Positions 44,988 through 54,345 of a stretch of DNA of 64,000 nt are shown one piece after another. Each line of letters starts with the position of its first letter. The stretch's first letter is position 1. The notes beneath the pieces are model-generated. The model did not search any database and was not told the origin of the DNA. It saw only the letters and a program-made list of their open reading frames with translations. This DNA comes from Bdellovibrionia bacterium (GTDB taxonomy: Bacteria; Bdellovibrionota; Bdellovibrionia; Bdellovibrionales; JAGQZY01): assembly GCA_030424715.1 (NCBI GenBank), contig JAUHWH010000002.1:397080-461079 (forward strand), read 5' to 3'. A program made the position numbers and the translations under genes.

Positions 44988-46418
44988 TCAGTTGATTACT
45001 GATTCAATCACGACATCGATTCGACGGTTTTTGGTTCGTCCCGATGTTGACTTGTTATCGGCAATCGGACGACTGAAGCCGTAACCCGCTGTCGCCAAGT
45101 CAGTCTTATCAATTCTTTTAGACAGAGCATTTTTAACGGCTTGCGCTCGTTGTTGCGATAGCTTGCGGTTATAGTCCGCTTCACCAGTCGTGTCGGTGTG
45201 GCCTTGAATTTCAATTTCCGGTGAATCAAACTTTTTGATCGCACTGGCGACGCGGTCGAGCATCGGCTCAGAACCCTGAGGTAACTTCGCTTTGTTTACA
45301 CCAAAATTAAGTCCAACAAGGCGAACAATCAAGTCGTCACCCTTGAGCAGAATTTCGGCTTCATCATCGCTAAATTGATCGCGAACAAATTGGAGTTTTT
45401 CACGTAGAGCTTTTTGCCGCTCAACCTTTGAAGCCAATTCTCTCTTTTCATTCTTAGCAACCGACAGCTTGTGGTCGCTGTAGAGTGCGGCCACTTGCGC
45501 TTCAGAGAGTTGGTTACGCATAACCGGTACAAAAGCAGCTTCATTTCTCAACAGCGCCACTTTTTGCTGGTAACTGTTGCGCTGGAGCGAGCCCGCTTCA
45601 AGATCTTTTCCAAGTGCCCCCATGTCGGTTTCGATTGTGCGGACCAATTCTCTCACTGGAGTCGACTTTAACCAGTCTCCCGTTTTGGTTCGAGCCAAAA
45701 GAACATCACTGGTTAAGGTGGCTTCTTCAACGGCCGACTTGTAGCGAGTCGCATTGTCTTTGTTCTGCGCAATCAGACGCTCAGCCGTTCGGATCTTTTT
45801 CTCCGTGCGATCACGCATTCCTTCAAACGCGTCGATCGAATCTTTGTTCTTGGCCTTTTCCAGGTTTTTCCGAGCCAACATTAGCTCTCGGTCCTGAATC
45901 GCTTCGACCTCGGCATCAACATAGAGATCTTTCACTTCATCTCGCTCTTCTAAAACTTCATTGATGTCGTTTTCTTCTAACTCTTCACCCAACTCGGCAA
46001 GTTCGTCGTCGGCTTCCTCAAATGAAGAAAGACTGTCGGCTCCCTCGTCCATGGCTTCTTTGCGTTGAGCAAGAACATCTTTAAGGTGGAATTCCGCCTG
46101 CGAAACATTTTTGTCAACCATCTGCAATTGCTTTTGACCTTTTTCAATTTCTGCTTGCACCTCTGCAAACGAAGCACCGTCTCTGGCCAATTCATAGGCC
46201 TCGTCCTTGTGCTCTGAAGCGTTTTCGAAATGATCGGGCGAGATCAGGTGATGCGCTTCCATTTTTCGTTGTTTAAGGTCGCTCCCCATCTCGGATATAA
46301 TGTCTCGGCTCTGGGGGTCGAGACTGGACATCTGACTCTGGTTCGAAGCGCAAGCGCCCAAACCAAGAACGGCTACGGACGTTCCTGTGAGTAATCGAAT
46401 TTTTCGTAAACTAAACAT
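44988..46418 (-). CDS. OmpA-family lipoprotein with long coiled coil
   Basis: 476 residues. Lipobox VLGLGAC, then an acidic helical middle of about 330 residues (ELAELGEELEENDINEVLEERD), surely coiled coil. The OmpA-type peptidoglycan-binding domain (about 365-476) contains IEIQGHTDTTGEADYNRKLSQQRAQ and the Asp/Arg positions that grip diaminopimelate. It should tie the outer membrane to the wall. The promoter at 46576-46604 fits this gene. Confidence 0.88.
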   Translation of the reverse strand: MFSLRKIRLLTGTSVAVLGLGACASNQSQMSSLDPQSRDIISEMGSDLKQRKMEAHHLISPDHFENASEHKDEAYELARDGASFAEVQAEIEKGQKQLQMVDKNVSQAEFHLKDVLAQRKEAMDEGADSLSSFEEADDELAELGEELEENDINEVLEERDEVKDLYVDAEVEAIQDRELMLARKNLEKAKNKDSIDAFEGMRDRTEKKIRTAERLIAQNKDNATRYKSAVEEATLTSDVLLARTKTGDWLKSTPVRELVRTIETDMGALGKDLEAGSLQRNSYQQKVALLRNEAAFVPVMRNQLSEAQVAALYSDHKLSVAKNEKRELASKVERQKALREKLQFVRDQFSDDEAEILLKGDDLIVRLVGLNFGVNKAKLPQGSEPMLDRVASAIKKFDSPEIEIQGHTDTTGEADYNRKLSQQRAQAVKNALSKRIDKTDLATAGYGFSRPIADNKSTSGRTKNRRIDVVIESVIN

Positions 46419-46575
46419 TAATCCTCCTTCAAGGTTTCAAATGATTTATTAACTACAGGCTGTCACGAACGTGCATCAGTTGGTTGGAACCCATTAATAG
46501 ATTGTGTGTAGTAAATTACAAAAGAGTTAAAACTCGCTGCCGCTTTGAAAGAGACTGTTTTCGGAGTACCGACAT

Positions 46576-46604
46576 ATTACAAGTTCAACCTCGACGAATG
46601 TCAA
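46576..46604 (-). promoter_or_regulatory. Sigma-70-like promoter before the OmpA-like gene
   Basis: On the minus strand TTGACA, 17 bases, TGTAAT. It would give a leader of about 150 bases that includes a CTACACA-type site (46505-46522). The gap 46419-46720 contains no gene. Confidence 0.5.
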
Positions 46605-46720
46605 AGGTTGCCCACTGCTGTCGCCTTCAATGCTCTTGCCCCACGCCGAAATGCTAACTAGGAAAAAAGAAAAACAGAGGAAGGCCCAGCAGTCACTGGG
46701 CTAAAATGGAGCCCCCCGCC

Positions 46721-47278
46721 CTAACCCTGCCGGGCCGTGGGAGACTTAAGAGGTGTGACCGAGTCTGCTGGCTTGGCCTGGTTCTCAGCAACGGCTTCGC
46801 TAAGAAGCACTAGGGCTTCTTCAAGCCGATCGATTTGTGCTTTCATTTCGTCGAACTGATTCGCCTCTTGGTGTCGTTCATGGGTCTTCACAATTCCCTT
46901 AATCGTCGCTTCAATGTCACGCGCCAGGCGCATGGTGAACTCTTGTCCCGACTGGTGATTCACCTTGCCGGCCGACCGGTACGTGAGTGCGAGGCCTAGA
47001 GAAAGAATGACCGTCGCTGCACCAGACACCTGAAAGAGCTCGAGCCATAGCGGCTGTCCCGGCACTAGGTAAAAATTCATCACTCCCGACACGACAGCCA
47101 ATGAGCCCACAAGGGCCACAGCGGTTGCTAAAATCTGGCAACTTATTACAAGGAAAAGCGAACGCTGCATCACACGATTCAGCCTGCTGCTGATCTCGTA
47201 GTAGAAATCAACAGCTTTGCTTAGACCAATTTCGGTGAATGCAGTGGATAGTATGCTGGCAAAGCTCCCGCCTCTCAT
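46721..47278 (-). CDS. Membrane protein with coiled-coil tail, paired with YqjD-like gene
   Basis: 185 residues. Two hydrophobic segments (about 41-66 and 78-99) and a C-terminal coiled coil (DEMKAQIDRLEEALVLLSEA). It overlaps the YqjD-like gene by 4 bases. In many genomes YqjD/ElaB is followed by YqjE-type membrane proteins (holin-like), and this may be a distant counterpart, but I cannot confirm the family. Confidence 0.6.
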   Translation of the reverse strand: MRGGSFASILSTAFTEIGLSKAVDFYYEISSRLNRVMQRSLFLVISCQILATAVALVGSLAVVSGVMNFYLVPGQPLWLELFQVSGAATVILSLGLALTYRSAGKVNHQSGQEFTMRLARDIEATIKGIVKTHERHQEANQFDEMKAQIDRLEEALVLLSEAVAENQAKPADSVTPLKSPTARQG

Positions 47279-47646
47279 CGACGAGATCTCGAACTAAAAA
47301 GAAAACCTAGAATCATACCGATGACTCCCGCCCCTAATAGATAGCGGAAAGGCTGTTCTTTGATTTTTTCCTCGGTAGAGTCTTTGGCCCGCTCGTATCC
47401 CTCTGCGAGACGCTCTTGAGATTCCGACATCTTCGACTTTGCATCATCGAGAAGACTCTGAGCTCTTTCCAATGTGGATTGGTAGGTTTCGTCGATTTGA
47501 CTTTTTGTTTGTTCAATTTTCTGGTTTTTAGCGTCGGTCATAAGATTCATTGCTTTGGCCACTTTTTCGCTAGGAGTTGCTCCGTTCATTTGTACGGCTT
47601 TGGCTCGGCTGGCTGACTTTTTGGTTGATTCTGTAGTTGCTTTCAT
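47275..47646 (-). CDS. ElaB/YqjD/DUF883-like membrane-anchored protein
   Basis: 123 residues. A long amphipathic helical region is followed by a C-terminal membrane segment with a short basic end (PFRYLLGAGVIGMILGFLFSSRSRR), the DUF883 signature (a Pro, then a Gly-rich helix). Related E. coli proteins bind ribosomes or sit at the inner membrane in stationary phase and under stress. Confidence 0.8.
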   Translation of the reverse strand: MKATTESTKKSASRAKAVQMNGATPSEKVAKAMNLMTDAKNQKIEQTKSQIDETYQSTLERAQSLLDDAKSKMSESQERLAEGYERAKDSTEEKIKEQPFRYLLGAGVIGMILGFLFSSRSRR

Positions 47647-47738
47647 TAATCCTCCTATTGGATGTTTGTGTTAATTGACTGAATGCCCTCATAATAGGGT
47701 GTTTTAGCCTCATTGAGTTGAAGCTCCTGCACAGAGAA

Positions 47739-47756
47739 TTTGTAGATATCTACACA
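47739..47756. promoter_or_regulatory. CTACACA palindrome between YqjD-like and AI-2E permease genes
   Basis: TTTGTAGATATCTACACA, containing the perfect 14-base palindrome TGTAGATATCTACA. It matches the site before the second MscS gene in 16 of 18 positions. It lies between two divergent genes and could serve both. Confidence 0.5.
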
Positions 47757-47816
47757 CAACCTCGCAATAATAAGATTCTTGTGGAAAGCCGCTCTCATTT
47801 GGCGTACGATCCCCCC

Positions 47817-48854
47817 ATGTCAGACCAAGAGAACCAACTGATCAAACAAGTTTTCAGGGCCACCTTAACAGTCGTCGGCACTGTCAGCCTACTCTATGTG
47901 TTATTTGAGAGCTCAATGATCGTCTTATCGACCTTAATCGGCATCGGGATGGCAGCTCTCTTAGCCCCCGTGGTTCACCACCTTGAATCGAAATATCAAG
48001 TGCCACGCTTCGCCGCCACGATCGCGATGCTATTTGGACTCTCTATTGTTTTTATCATTATAATCTTTTTGATGGGCTCCATAATCTTTGACCAGTACGA
48101 GTCTTTGCGTGACTCTGCACCCGAGATTATTGCGGCCTGGGAGAGCCGTTGGGATAAATTGGTCGACAGTTACCCCAAAGCGGCAAAGGCGCTTGAAAAG
48201 AGTCAGCCCTTAGGCCTTGCCAAAACGACGATGAGCTATATCGGTGCATTTATGACGGCTTTGGTGTCCTTCTTCACCGGGTTGTCACTCGCTCTTGTCA
48301 TCAGCCTGTTTACAACGACAAACTCAAAGCGCTACTTCAAAGGTTTCGTTTCCTTTTTCCCTGAATCCAAGCAAGAGAATGTAAAACAAAATCTATTGAT
48401 TGCCGGCAAGGTGCTTCGTAAATGGTTTTCTGCCCAACTGGTAGACATGGTGGCCGTGTCTGTACTTACTATGATTGGACTTTGGCTTGTCGACATTGAA
48501 TACTGGGCTCTCTATGGTTTGTTGGCCGGCGCCCTTTCGATTATCCCCTATTTTGGCGTGATCGCGGTCATGACCGCATCCGGCGCCGTGGTGGCCGTGC
48601 AACAGCCTGATCGTCTTCTTTATCTCGTTGCTGTTTTTGGAATCACGCAACAGATTGAGGGCAACTTTATCCTACCAAAGCTTATGAAGGATCAAGTTCA
48701 CGTGCCTGCGGCCCCTCTGATATTCTTTATGATCCTGGCCGGTAGCTGGTTTGGCCCCCTAGGGGTGTTTGTCACCCCTCCCCTCACCGCCATCGGTGTC
48801 GCGCTTTATCGAAAGAACCGCACTGGGGACGATGCAACTTCAGGCTCTGATTGA
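47817..48854 (+). CDS. AI-2E-family transporter (PerM-like)
   Basis: 345 residues from the ATG at 47817; no good ribosome site is seen and the frame is open to 47718. About eight membrane helices with the family layout: two near the start, a soluble segment (about 75-140), then a C-terminal bundle with GLLAGALSIIPYFGV and FGITQQIEGNFILPKLM, the diagnostic motif. Members export varied small molecules or work as Na+/H+ exchangers; substrate unknown here. Confidence 0.85.
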   Translation: MSDQENQLIKQVFRATLTVVGTVSLLYVLFESSMIVLSTLIGIGMAALLAPVVHHLESKYQVPRFAATIAMLFGLSIVFIIIIFLMGSIIFDQYESLRDSAPEIIAAWESRWDKLVDSYPKAAKALEKSQPLGLAKTTMSYIGAFMTALVSFFTGLSLALVISLFTTTNSKRYFKGFVSFFPESKQENVKQNLLIAGKVLRKWFSAQLVDMVAVSVLTMIGLWLVDIEYWALYGLLAGALSIIPYFGVIAVMTASGAVVAVQQPDRLLYLVAVFGITQQIEGNFILPKLMKDQVHVPAAPLIFFMILAGSWFGPLGVFVTPPLTAIGVALYRKNRTGDDATSGSD

Positions 48855-48963
48855 TTTGTTGTGAAAGGTTCACAATATTAGCAAATTGGCACGATGAGAA
48901 AATGAATCTGTGAGAGTATCCTAGGCCCAGTTTAATTAATCAACAGTTAAAGAGGAGCTGTCT

Positions 48964-49134
48964 ATGTTAAGTTGGTCACTCACGTTTTTTGTCATCGCCA
49001 TTCTAGCCGCCATTTTTGGGTTTGGCGGCATCGCAGGCACGGCCGCTGGAATCGCAAAAGTGTTGTTTTTTGTTTTTCTCGCGTTGTTTGCAATTTCATT
49101 TGTTATGAAACTTGGAAAAGGGAATGCACCCTAG
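48964..49134 (+). CDS. DUF1328 (YtjA-like) small membrane protein
   Basis: 56 residues, ATG 48964 with AGAGGAG upstream. Two hydrophobic helices: [20 protein letters not shown] and [17 protein letters not shown], with the family motif [15 protein letters not shown]. Widespread small protein linked to envelope stress. The upstream region has an inverted repeat TTGTGAA-AGG-TTCACAA. Followed by a strong terminator. Confidence 0.9.
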   Translation: MLSWSLTFFVIAILAAIFGFGGIAGTAAGIAKVLFFVFLALFAISFVMKLGKGNAP

Positions 49135-49165
49135 AGTTCTATTCAAATTGTAAAAATTTAGCACT

Positions 49166-49199
49166 AAACAAAAAGGTTCCGAAAGGAACCTTTTTGTTT
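49166..49199 (+). terminator. Intrinsic terminator after the DUF1328 gene
   Basis: AAACAAAAAGGTTCC, GAAA loop, GGAACCTTTTTGTTT: a 15-base perfect stem with a T tract. Confidence 0.9.
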
Positions 49200-49231
49200 A
49201 CATAACTCTTTAACATAGATAAAGAAATCTC

Positions 49232-50050
49232 ATGGGCAAGAAATCAGTAGCAAAAGCGCTCATCAAAGAGCTGACACAGAAATCTCAGATATGGGATGAC
49301 GCTGCTGCCTTGAGCTTTTACACACTTTTTTCAATCTTTCCCGGAATCGTTGTTGCCCTGTCTGCCATTTCATTTTTGACCTATAGCCAGTTGACCCAGG
49401 AACTCACTCAATGGGGACTGAGCTACTTACCCACATCCGTTCAAACAACCGTTTTTGGGGTGATCAGCGACATTATGAATGGCCCCAGCCAAAGCCTCCT
49501 CTCGGTGGGCTTCGTGGTCTCGCTGTGGACTGCCACCAGTGGTGTGGCAGCCATCATTCGCAAGCTAAACCTAGTATATGAAATCGATGAATCGAGAAAT
49601 TTTATCAAAATTCGAGGAACCGCGGTTCTCATTTCTCTTTTGCTCACCGCCACCTTTGTGTTTGCTTTTGCGGTTCTCATCCTGGGCGAACTTCTCAATG
49701 ACGAGGTTCTCTCCATCCTAGAGATTGACTTGAAACACTCGGGTATATTTACCTTGTTACGCTACTGCTCGGGTGCTTTTGTATTTATTTTGGGTTTTAT
49801 GACTCTCTACTTGTTTGGCCCGGATCAGAAAATGCGACCGGGTGAGGTTTGGCAAGGAAGCGCTTTAAGCACTCTTGGTTTTAGTATTTCCTCATATCTC
49901 TACTCTCTCTATTTGAGTCATTTTAGTGACTATTCCACCACCTACGGCAGCCTTGGAGCTGTGATTGGTTTACTGATGTGGCTGTATCTGCTTTGCTTCT
50001 TTTTACTGGTGGGTGCAGAGCTCAATCACTTGGCTAGAAAAAATAAATAA
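49232..50050 (+). CDS. YihY/BrkB-family membrane protein
   Basis: 272 residues with six membrane helices. Family marks: WDDAAALSFYTLFSIFPGIVV near the start, LWTATSGVAAIIRKLNLVYE, and YGSLGAVIGLLMWLYLLCFFLLVGAELNH at the end. Once called ribonuclease BN; the role is still unclear, likely transport or envelope stress. A terminator follows. Confidence 0.9.
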   Translation: MGKKSVAKALIKELTQKSQIWDDAAALSFYTLFSIFPGIVVALSAISFLTYSQLTQELTQWGLSYLPTSVQTTVFGVISDIMNGPSQSLLSVGFVVSLWTATSGVAAIIRKLNLVYEIDESRNFIKIRGTAVLISLLLTATFVFAFAVLILGELLNDEVLSILEIDLKHSGIFTLLRYCSGAFVFILGFMTLYLFGPDQKMRPGEVWQGSALSTLGFSISSYLYSLYLSHFSDYSTTYGSLGAVIGLLMWLYLLCFFLLVGAELNHLARKNK

Positions 50051-50051
50051 A

Positions 50052-50073
50052 AAAGCCGGCTTTCACCGGCTTT
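50052..50073 (+). terminator. Intrinsic terminator after the BrkB-like gene
   Basis: AAAGCCGG, 6-base loop, CCGGCTTT. Serves the plus-strand gene and perhaps the opposing lipoprotein gene. Confidence 0.75.
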
Positions 50074-50098
50074 AAAAAACGCCTTAGAAAAAGGCACG

Positions 50099-50728
50099 TT
50101 ACTGTTTCGCGTACACCACTTCTTGATCGATAGTTTGGGGCCGCTCCTGAGGATCCTGAGCCATGGACGACAGGCCTCCTTCATTAAAATACAAGTCGCC
50201 ATCGTCTTCACGATAGACACCATATAAAACGGCGGGGACATCCTGAACTGGACATGTCAAGTCGCCGGTACCGCCAGAAATGGCCACTTCGTTATTGAGT
50301 GAATAGTCGTTGGCTCCACAAAAATTTACGGTGTTCAAGGCGTCGACCATCAACGGTTTAGAGGCCTTTACATAGGCTTCAGAAAGGTCAATTTTGATGC
50401 GACTCCCCACGAAGTCCGTAGAAGTTTCCTTATCCACAGCAAACGAACCACTGAGCGTCACCGTCCCGAGGATCTCTGCATCCGAGCAATCCGCCTCTTG
50501 GTAAAATTCTTGGTAACGTGTCAAAGTCCCGTCGGCTTCAAATCGGAAGGTCTCCCGCATTGACAAGTCCAACAGATCCGATGCTCCACATGCAGAGGTG
50601 TAACGCCCGTTCAGCTCAGGATCCTGTAACGTGTTGTTGATCGCGTCCTCCGAGCTGTCGCTGCAAGCAGCAAGGGCAAAGATGCAAGCAAACAGAGAAG
50701 TTTCTAATAAATTTCGTATTGTTTTCAT
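50099..50728 (-). CDS. Lipoprotein of unknown function
   Basis: 209 residues. Lipobox FALAAC at residue 22. The mature part has a lipocalin-like strand pattern (FRFEADGTLTRYQEFYQEADC, LSGSFAVDKETSTDFVGS) and five more Cys. No family recognised. It has a typical ribosome site (AAGGAG). Confidence 0.7.
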   Translation of the reverse strand: MKTIRNLLETSLFACIFALAACSDSSEDAINNTLQDPELNGRYTSACGASDLLDLSMRETFRFEADGTLTRYQEFYQEADCSDAEILGTVTLSGSFAVDKETSTDFVGSRIKIDLSEAYVKASKPLMVDALNTVNFCGANDYSLNNEVAISGGTGDLTCPVQDVPAVLYGVYREDDGDLYFNEGGLSSMAQDPQERPQTIDQEVVYAKQ

Positions 50729-50795
50729 ATTTTTCTCCTTAAAAGTTCTGCAGGAAAAGAAAAAGATCTCTCTTTTCCCTTGTTTTAGACATAAA

Positions 50796-50819
50796 AAAAC
50801 CCTCGCTAGGAGGGTTTTA
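50796..50819 (-). terminator. Intrinsic terminator after the acidic lipoprotein gene
   Basis: Stem AAAACCCTC/GAGGGTTTT with a small loop, read on the minus strand into a T tract. Confidence 0.8.
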
Positions 50820-50843
50820 GAATTATCAAAAGATTACTGACGC

Positions 50844-51062
50844 CTATTCTGGATCGACAGCCTCTTTAGCGTCTTCTGCTGTATCCTCGATCGCGTCGCC
50901 TGTCGCTTCGGCAGCGTCCTCAGTGGCATCGGCGGCATCATCCATTGTACTTTCAACAGACTCTCCGACATCTTCAGCGGCGTTCTCTGTGTCGCTCTCC
51001 CAGCATGCTGTCATCGACATGGCAATCAAACCGGCAAAAAATAGGCTCACTAACTTTTTCAT
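50844..51062 (-). CDS. Small acidic lipoprotein (entericidin-like)
   Basis: 72 residues. Lipobox IAMSMTAC at residue 20, then an Ala/Asp/Glu/Thr-rich repeat (DAADATEDAAEATGDA) forming one long acidic helix. Similar small lipoproteins accompany CsbD-type stress genes. The CsbD-like gene lies directly upstream. Confidence 0.8.
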   Translation of the reverse strand: MKKLVSLFFAGLIAMSMTACWESDTENAAEDVGESVESTMDDAADATEDAAEATGDAIEDTAEDAKEAVDPE

Positions 51063-51093
51063 ATTCTTTTTCTCCTTTATACGTTCTTCGTCA

Positions 51094-51288
51094 CTACGAC
51101 TTCATAAAGCTGTCAACTTCACGTTCCGCAGCTTCTTTCGACTGACCATAATGCTTTTGGAGCTTGCCGACAAGCTCATCTTTGCGCCCGTCGATTTGAT
51201 CAACCTCATCATCAGTGAGCTTGCCCCACTTCTGCTTGATTTTACCTTTCAATTCTTTCCAGTTTCCCTTCATTGTGTCTTCATTCAT
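51094..51288 (-). CDS. CsbD-family stress protein
   Basis: 64 residues with the complete family pattern: NEDTMKGNWKELKGKIKQKW, GKLTDDEVDQIDGRKDELVG, LQKHYGQSKEAAEREVDSF. CsbD-like proteins are induced by general stress in many bacteria; the molecular role is unknown. A CTACACA-type palindrome lies about 85-100 bases upstream. Confidence 0.95.
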   Translation of the reverse strand: MNEDTMKGNWKELKGKIKQKWGKLTDDEVDQIDGRKDELVGKLQKHYGQSKEAAEREVDSFMKS

Positions 51289-51370
51289 TCTGTATCTCCT
51301 TTGTGGTTAAGATTATGAAACCACTATGCCGGCATTTTCGGTAAACGGCCTCGAGGAAGCTTGTAAGATC

Positions 51371-51388
51371 TGTGTAGAATGCTGCACA
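51371..51388. promoter_or_regulatory. CTACACA-type palindrome between CsbD and MscS genes
   Basis: TGTGTAGAATGCTGCACA: 14 of 18 positions match the palindrome at 63632. Lies between divergent stress genes. Confidence 0.4.
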
Positions 51389-51512
51389 ACCAGAGATGTG
51401 AAAAAATCAACACGGCAGACCAACAGGGCAACGTTGAATTCCGCTCCCCGTTCTGGCAATGTGAGTTAAATTGAAGTTTAAACTGTATTTTTTACACACT
51501 TGAGGAGAAAAC

Positions 51513-52409
51513 GTGAATATCGATGTTGTTGCCGAAGGGCTAGAGAAACTTGTAAAAAAATTGGAAACTTGGGGCCAGGGAATCATTGAAATGATCCCGA
51601 ATTTGCTTTTGGCCATTCTCGTCGTCATCATCTTTTGGGTTTTGAGTCGCTGGGTCTACAATATGATGAGGTCTTTTTTCTCAAAGGTTCAACTCAACAA
51701 AAGTCTTGAGCACCTCATCGCAAACACTTGTCGAATTATTGTCATATGCCTCGGTGTTGTAATTGCTCTAGCAGTTCTGGAATTGCAGAAGACGGTCTTT
51801 TCACTATTGGCGGGTGTTGGGGTCATCGGGCTCGCCCTCGGTTTTGCGTTTCAAGATCTAGCGGCCAACTTTATGTCTGGAATCATGCTTGCAGTGAGAG
51901 CGCCACTCAAAATTGGTGATGTGGTCGAAATCAATGGGGTGCAAGGAACAGTCGAAGACATCCGCCTTCGAGACACACTCATCCGAAATTTCAGCGGCCA
52001 GGATGTCTTTATTCCCAACAAAGATTTTACCAGTAATAAATTTACCAACTACAGTAGTTATGGGCAGCGTCGCATTAAGATCGAGGTTGGTATTGGATAC
52101 GAGGACGATCCTACGAAGGGGCTAGAAGTGATGACCGCAGCTCTCGCAAAAGTTGATGGAATTCTTGATGAACCAGCACCCGAGGCTTTTGTGGGAGAAC
52201 TTGCGGGAAGCTCGGTCAACCTGTTCGGTCACATTTGGTTCACTTACCCTGGCGGCAGTTACTTTCAAATTCAGTCGGATGCCATCACTTTGGTGAAACA
52301 AGACTTAGAAGCGGCTGGATTCAACATCCCCTTTCCAATCAGAACACTGGATGTGCCAGATAATGTGGTCGATGCTATTCGCAACAAACCTTCAAAGTCA
52401 GATTCTTAA
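51513..52409 (+). CDS. MscS-family mechanosensitive channel, first copy
   Basis: 298 residues from GTG 51513 (GAGGAG upstream). Three membrane helices; the pore helix TM3 has the Gly/Ala pattern LLAGVGVIGLALGFAFQDLAANFMSG. The MscS beta domain follows (VVEINGVQGTVEDIRLRDTLIRNFSGQDVFIPNKDF) and a C-terminal alpha/beta region ends IPFPIRTLDVP. It opens under membrane tension and releases solutes. Confidence 0.93.
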   Translation: MNIDVVAEGLEKLVKKLETWGQGIIEMIPNLLLAILVVIIFWVLSRWVYNMMRSFFSKVQLNKSLEHLIANTCRIIVICLGVVIALAVLELQKTVFSLLAGVGVIGLALGFAFQDLAANFMSGIMLAVRAPLKIGDVVEINGVQGTVEDIRLRDTLIRNFSGQDVFIPNKDFTSNKFTNYSSYGQRRIKIEVGIGYEDDPTKGLEVMTAALAKVDGILDEPAPEAFVGELAGSSVNLFGHIWFTYPGGSYFQIQSDAITLVKQDLEAAGFNIPFPIRTLDVPDNVVDAIRNKPSKSDS

Positions 52410-52572
52410 GGTCTATTGACAGCGATGGCCCACTCCCACTGGCTCGGACGAAGTTTCAAAGGCGAGAAGGTCGGGCCAAAGGGCTCGGCAACGGCAACCC
52501 CAAGTCTGCTTCGCGCCTTGGGATTGAAGCCATAGAGTGACTTTGCTGCAGTTAAGGAGTTTAACGGAATCT

Positions 52573-54345
52573 ATGCATCGAAAATTGTTTGTCTCTCTTT
52601 TTGGTTTACTGCTGTCGCAGACTTTAATAGCCCAGGCACCCTCCTCGATTGATAAACAGGACTTTGAACACCTTTGCCAGCAAATCTATATAGACAATCC
52701 CTCTCAATATCTATTCTCAACGGCAGTCTTCGACAAAAATGAACGACTCTTGATTTGTGGAGCTGATGAGTCTCCAGGGTGGGAAAATGTCCCTCAACAC
52801 CAGGGCATTCGACAGCTGCAAGTGTTTTTGGAGTCAAAAGGATATTTTGACTCGGAGATTATTCGAAAAGAATCTAAAGTCTATGTAAAAATCGGCGAGC
52901 AGAGCCACATCCAAGAATTGCAATTTTTAAACCCTCCGCCAGCTTTCTTTGATTCCACTTTTCTCGGCGCCGATGGCAACACGCTGACGCCCTCCTCTCT
53001 GAACAAGATAGAGGGTTGGTCCGAAGCCCGCCTGAAAAACCTAGGGCACCCTTGCCCCATCGTTGAATCGAAAGCCTCTGCCGAGTCAGGCTTAGTCAAA
53101 GTCAATCTAAAGCCTGGTCCCATTTATATGATCAACGACGTTAAGCTTGAGGGAGCTGATGGTCTTGACCCCAGAGCCCTTACACGCTTTTACGCCTTTG
53201 AAATAGGCGACCGCTACAACGGCATGTTAACGACACTGACCTCTCGTCGAGTGATGAGCAGTGGTTTGGCTGATTATGCGAGCTTTCAGTATTCCTGCTC
53301 GAAAGACCAAACTTTACCCGCACCCATGAAGCAAGAGATTCACCAAGGGCAGTCTCGAAACGTGGTTGTGGTCATTGGAGCCAGCACCCAGGAGTTCCCT
53401 ATTTTAAAGTTGCAGTGGAATCTGTTTAAGCTGGATCCCATGGCTTCACAGAACCGGGCCCAACTGCACTTATCGAATCGTGAACAAAGTCTCGAGAATG
53501 ATTTTCAGTGGTACCTGTTCCCAAGCCTACCCCGTCTGTCGCTAGCACCAAAAGTAAAGCTCAACCGTTTTTCAGAAGACTTTTTCGAATCCTTTCGTCA
53601 GAGCTACGAAGTGGGACTCAATCTCACCCATGACGACAGTCAGAAACACATTTCGATGGAGGTGGCCCCTGCTTTCAATCAAGAGGAAACAATCAGCGGT
53701 GATGGGCCAGAGGCGACGAACTTTTTCTCTTTGGAAGCTCGGGCGACAGTAATGAGTCATTTTTTCGAGTTCTACCAAACGAGCCCGAGAAGTGGCTATA
53801 CCTTGACTGGCTCTTGGTGGACTCGAAAAAAGGGCCTTGGCTCTTCGGTCAACGGCGATCGCTTTGAAGTCTCTGGTACCGGGCTTTTGAATTGGGGTGG
53901 CTTCGACCCTCCTCTCTTAGTGTTAGGTGCTCGGTTTAGATCCGAATGGCTACAATCGCCAAGCCTGAGTGACGCGCCACCAAGTATGCGACTTTATCTG
54001 GGTGGTGATCGTGATGTTCGGGGCTTTAACCGAAAGTCTATCAACAATGGGGGCCTGGGGTTCAACCGTCTCCTTTATCTCGGCCTGGAGGCTCGCATTG
54101 TCCATTGGTTGCGTTATAAGATTCAACCCCTGGTTTTCGTGGATGGCGCATCTGCACAGGCGGAAGGCACGGCCTTTGACGAGCTTATTTTTTGGTCGCC
54201 CGGTGCAGGAATTCGTTGGGGCAGCCCCTTCGGAGCCATTCGTTTCACTCTGGCCTACGGTATGATCGAAGGCGACACCACCAAGCAGATTCCAAAGGTC
54301 AGCGAGCAATGGACTTACTTCTTGAGTTTCGGAAGGGAATTTTAA
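52573..54345 (+). CDS. tamA: TamA-like Omp85 outer-membrane protein
   Basis: 590 residues from ATG 52573, with AAGGAG 13 bases away. Signal peptide FVSLFGLLLSQTLIAQ. POTRA-like region (about 80-255), then a 16-strand barrel with the Omp85 signature GGDRDVRGF (about 485) and a C-terminal Phe (FGREF). Only two or three POTRA domains, as in TamA. The stop overlaps the start of the TamB-like gene (TAATG). TamA-TamB moves lipids or assembles surface proteins. Confidence 0.88.
   Translation: MHRKLFVSLFGLLLSQTLIAQAPSSIDKQDFEHLCQQIYIDNPSQYLFSTAVFDKNERLLICGADESPGWENVPQHQGIRQLQVFLESKGYFDSEIIRKESKVYVKIGEQSHIQELQFLNPPPAFFDSTFLGADGNTLTPSSLNKIEGWSEARLKNLGHPCPIVESKASAESGLVKVNLKPGPIYMINDVKLEGADGLDPRALTRFYAFEIGDRYNGMLTTLTSRRVMSSGLADYASFQYSCSKDQTLPAPMKQEIHQGQSRNVVVVIGASTQEFPILKLQWNLFKLDPMASQNRAQLHLSNREQSLENDFQWYLFPSLPRLSLAPKVKLNRFSEDFFESFRQSYEVGLNLTHDDSQKHISMEVAPAFNQEETISGDGPEATNFFSLEARATVMSHFFEFYQTSPRSGYTLTGSWWTRKKGLGSSVNGDRFEVSGTGLLNWGGFDPPLLVLGARFRSEWLQSPSLSDAPPSMRLYLGGDRDVRGFNRKSINNGGLGFNRLLYLGLEARIVHWLRYKIQPLVFVDGASAQAEGTAFDELIFWSPGAGIRWGSPFGAIRFTLAYGMIEGDTTKQIPKVSEQWTYFLSFGREF

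Noticed and set aside
48855..48890. CRP site (TTGTGAA-AGG-TTCACAA) before the DUF1328 gene
   Set aside because: The half-sites resemble TGTGA/TCACA, but the spacer is 5 rather than 6 bases, so I list it only as an inverted repeat.
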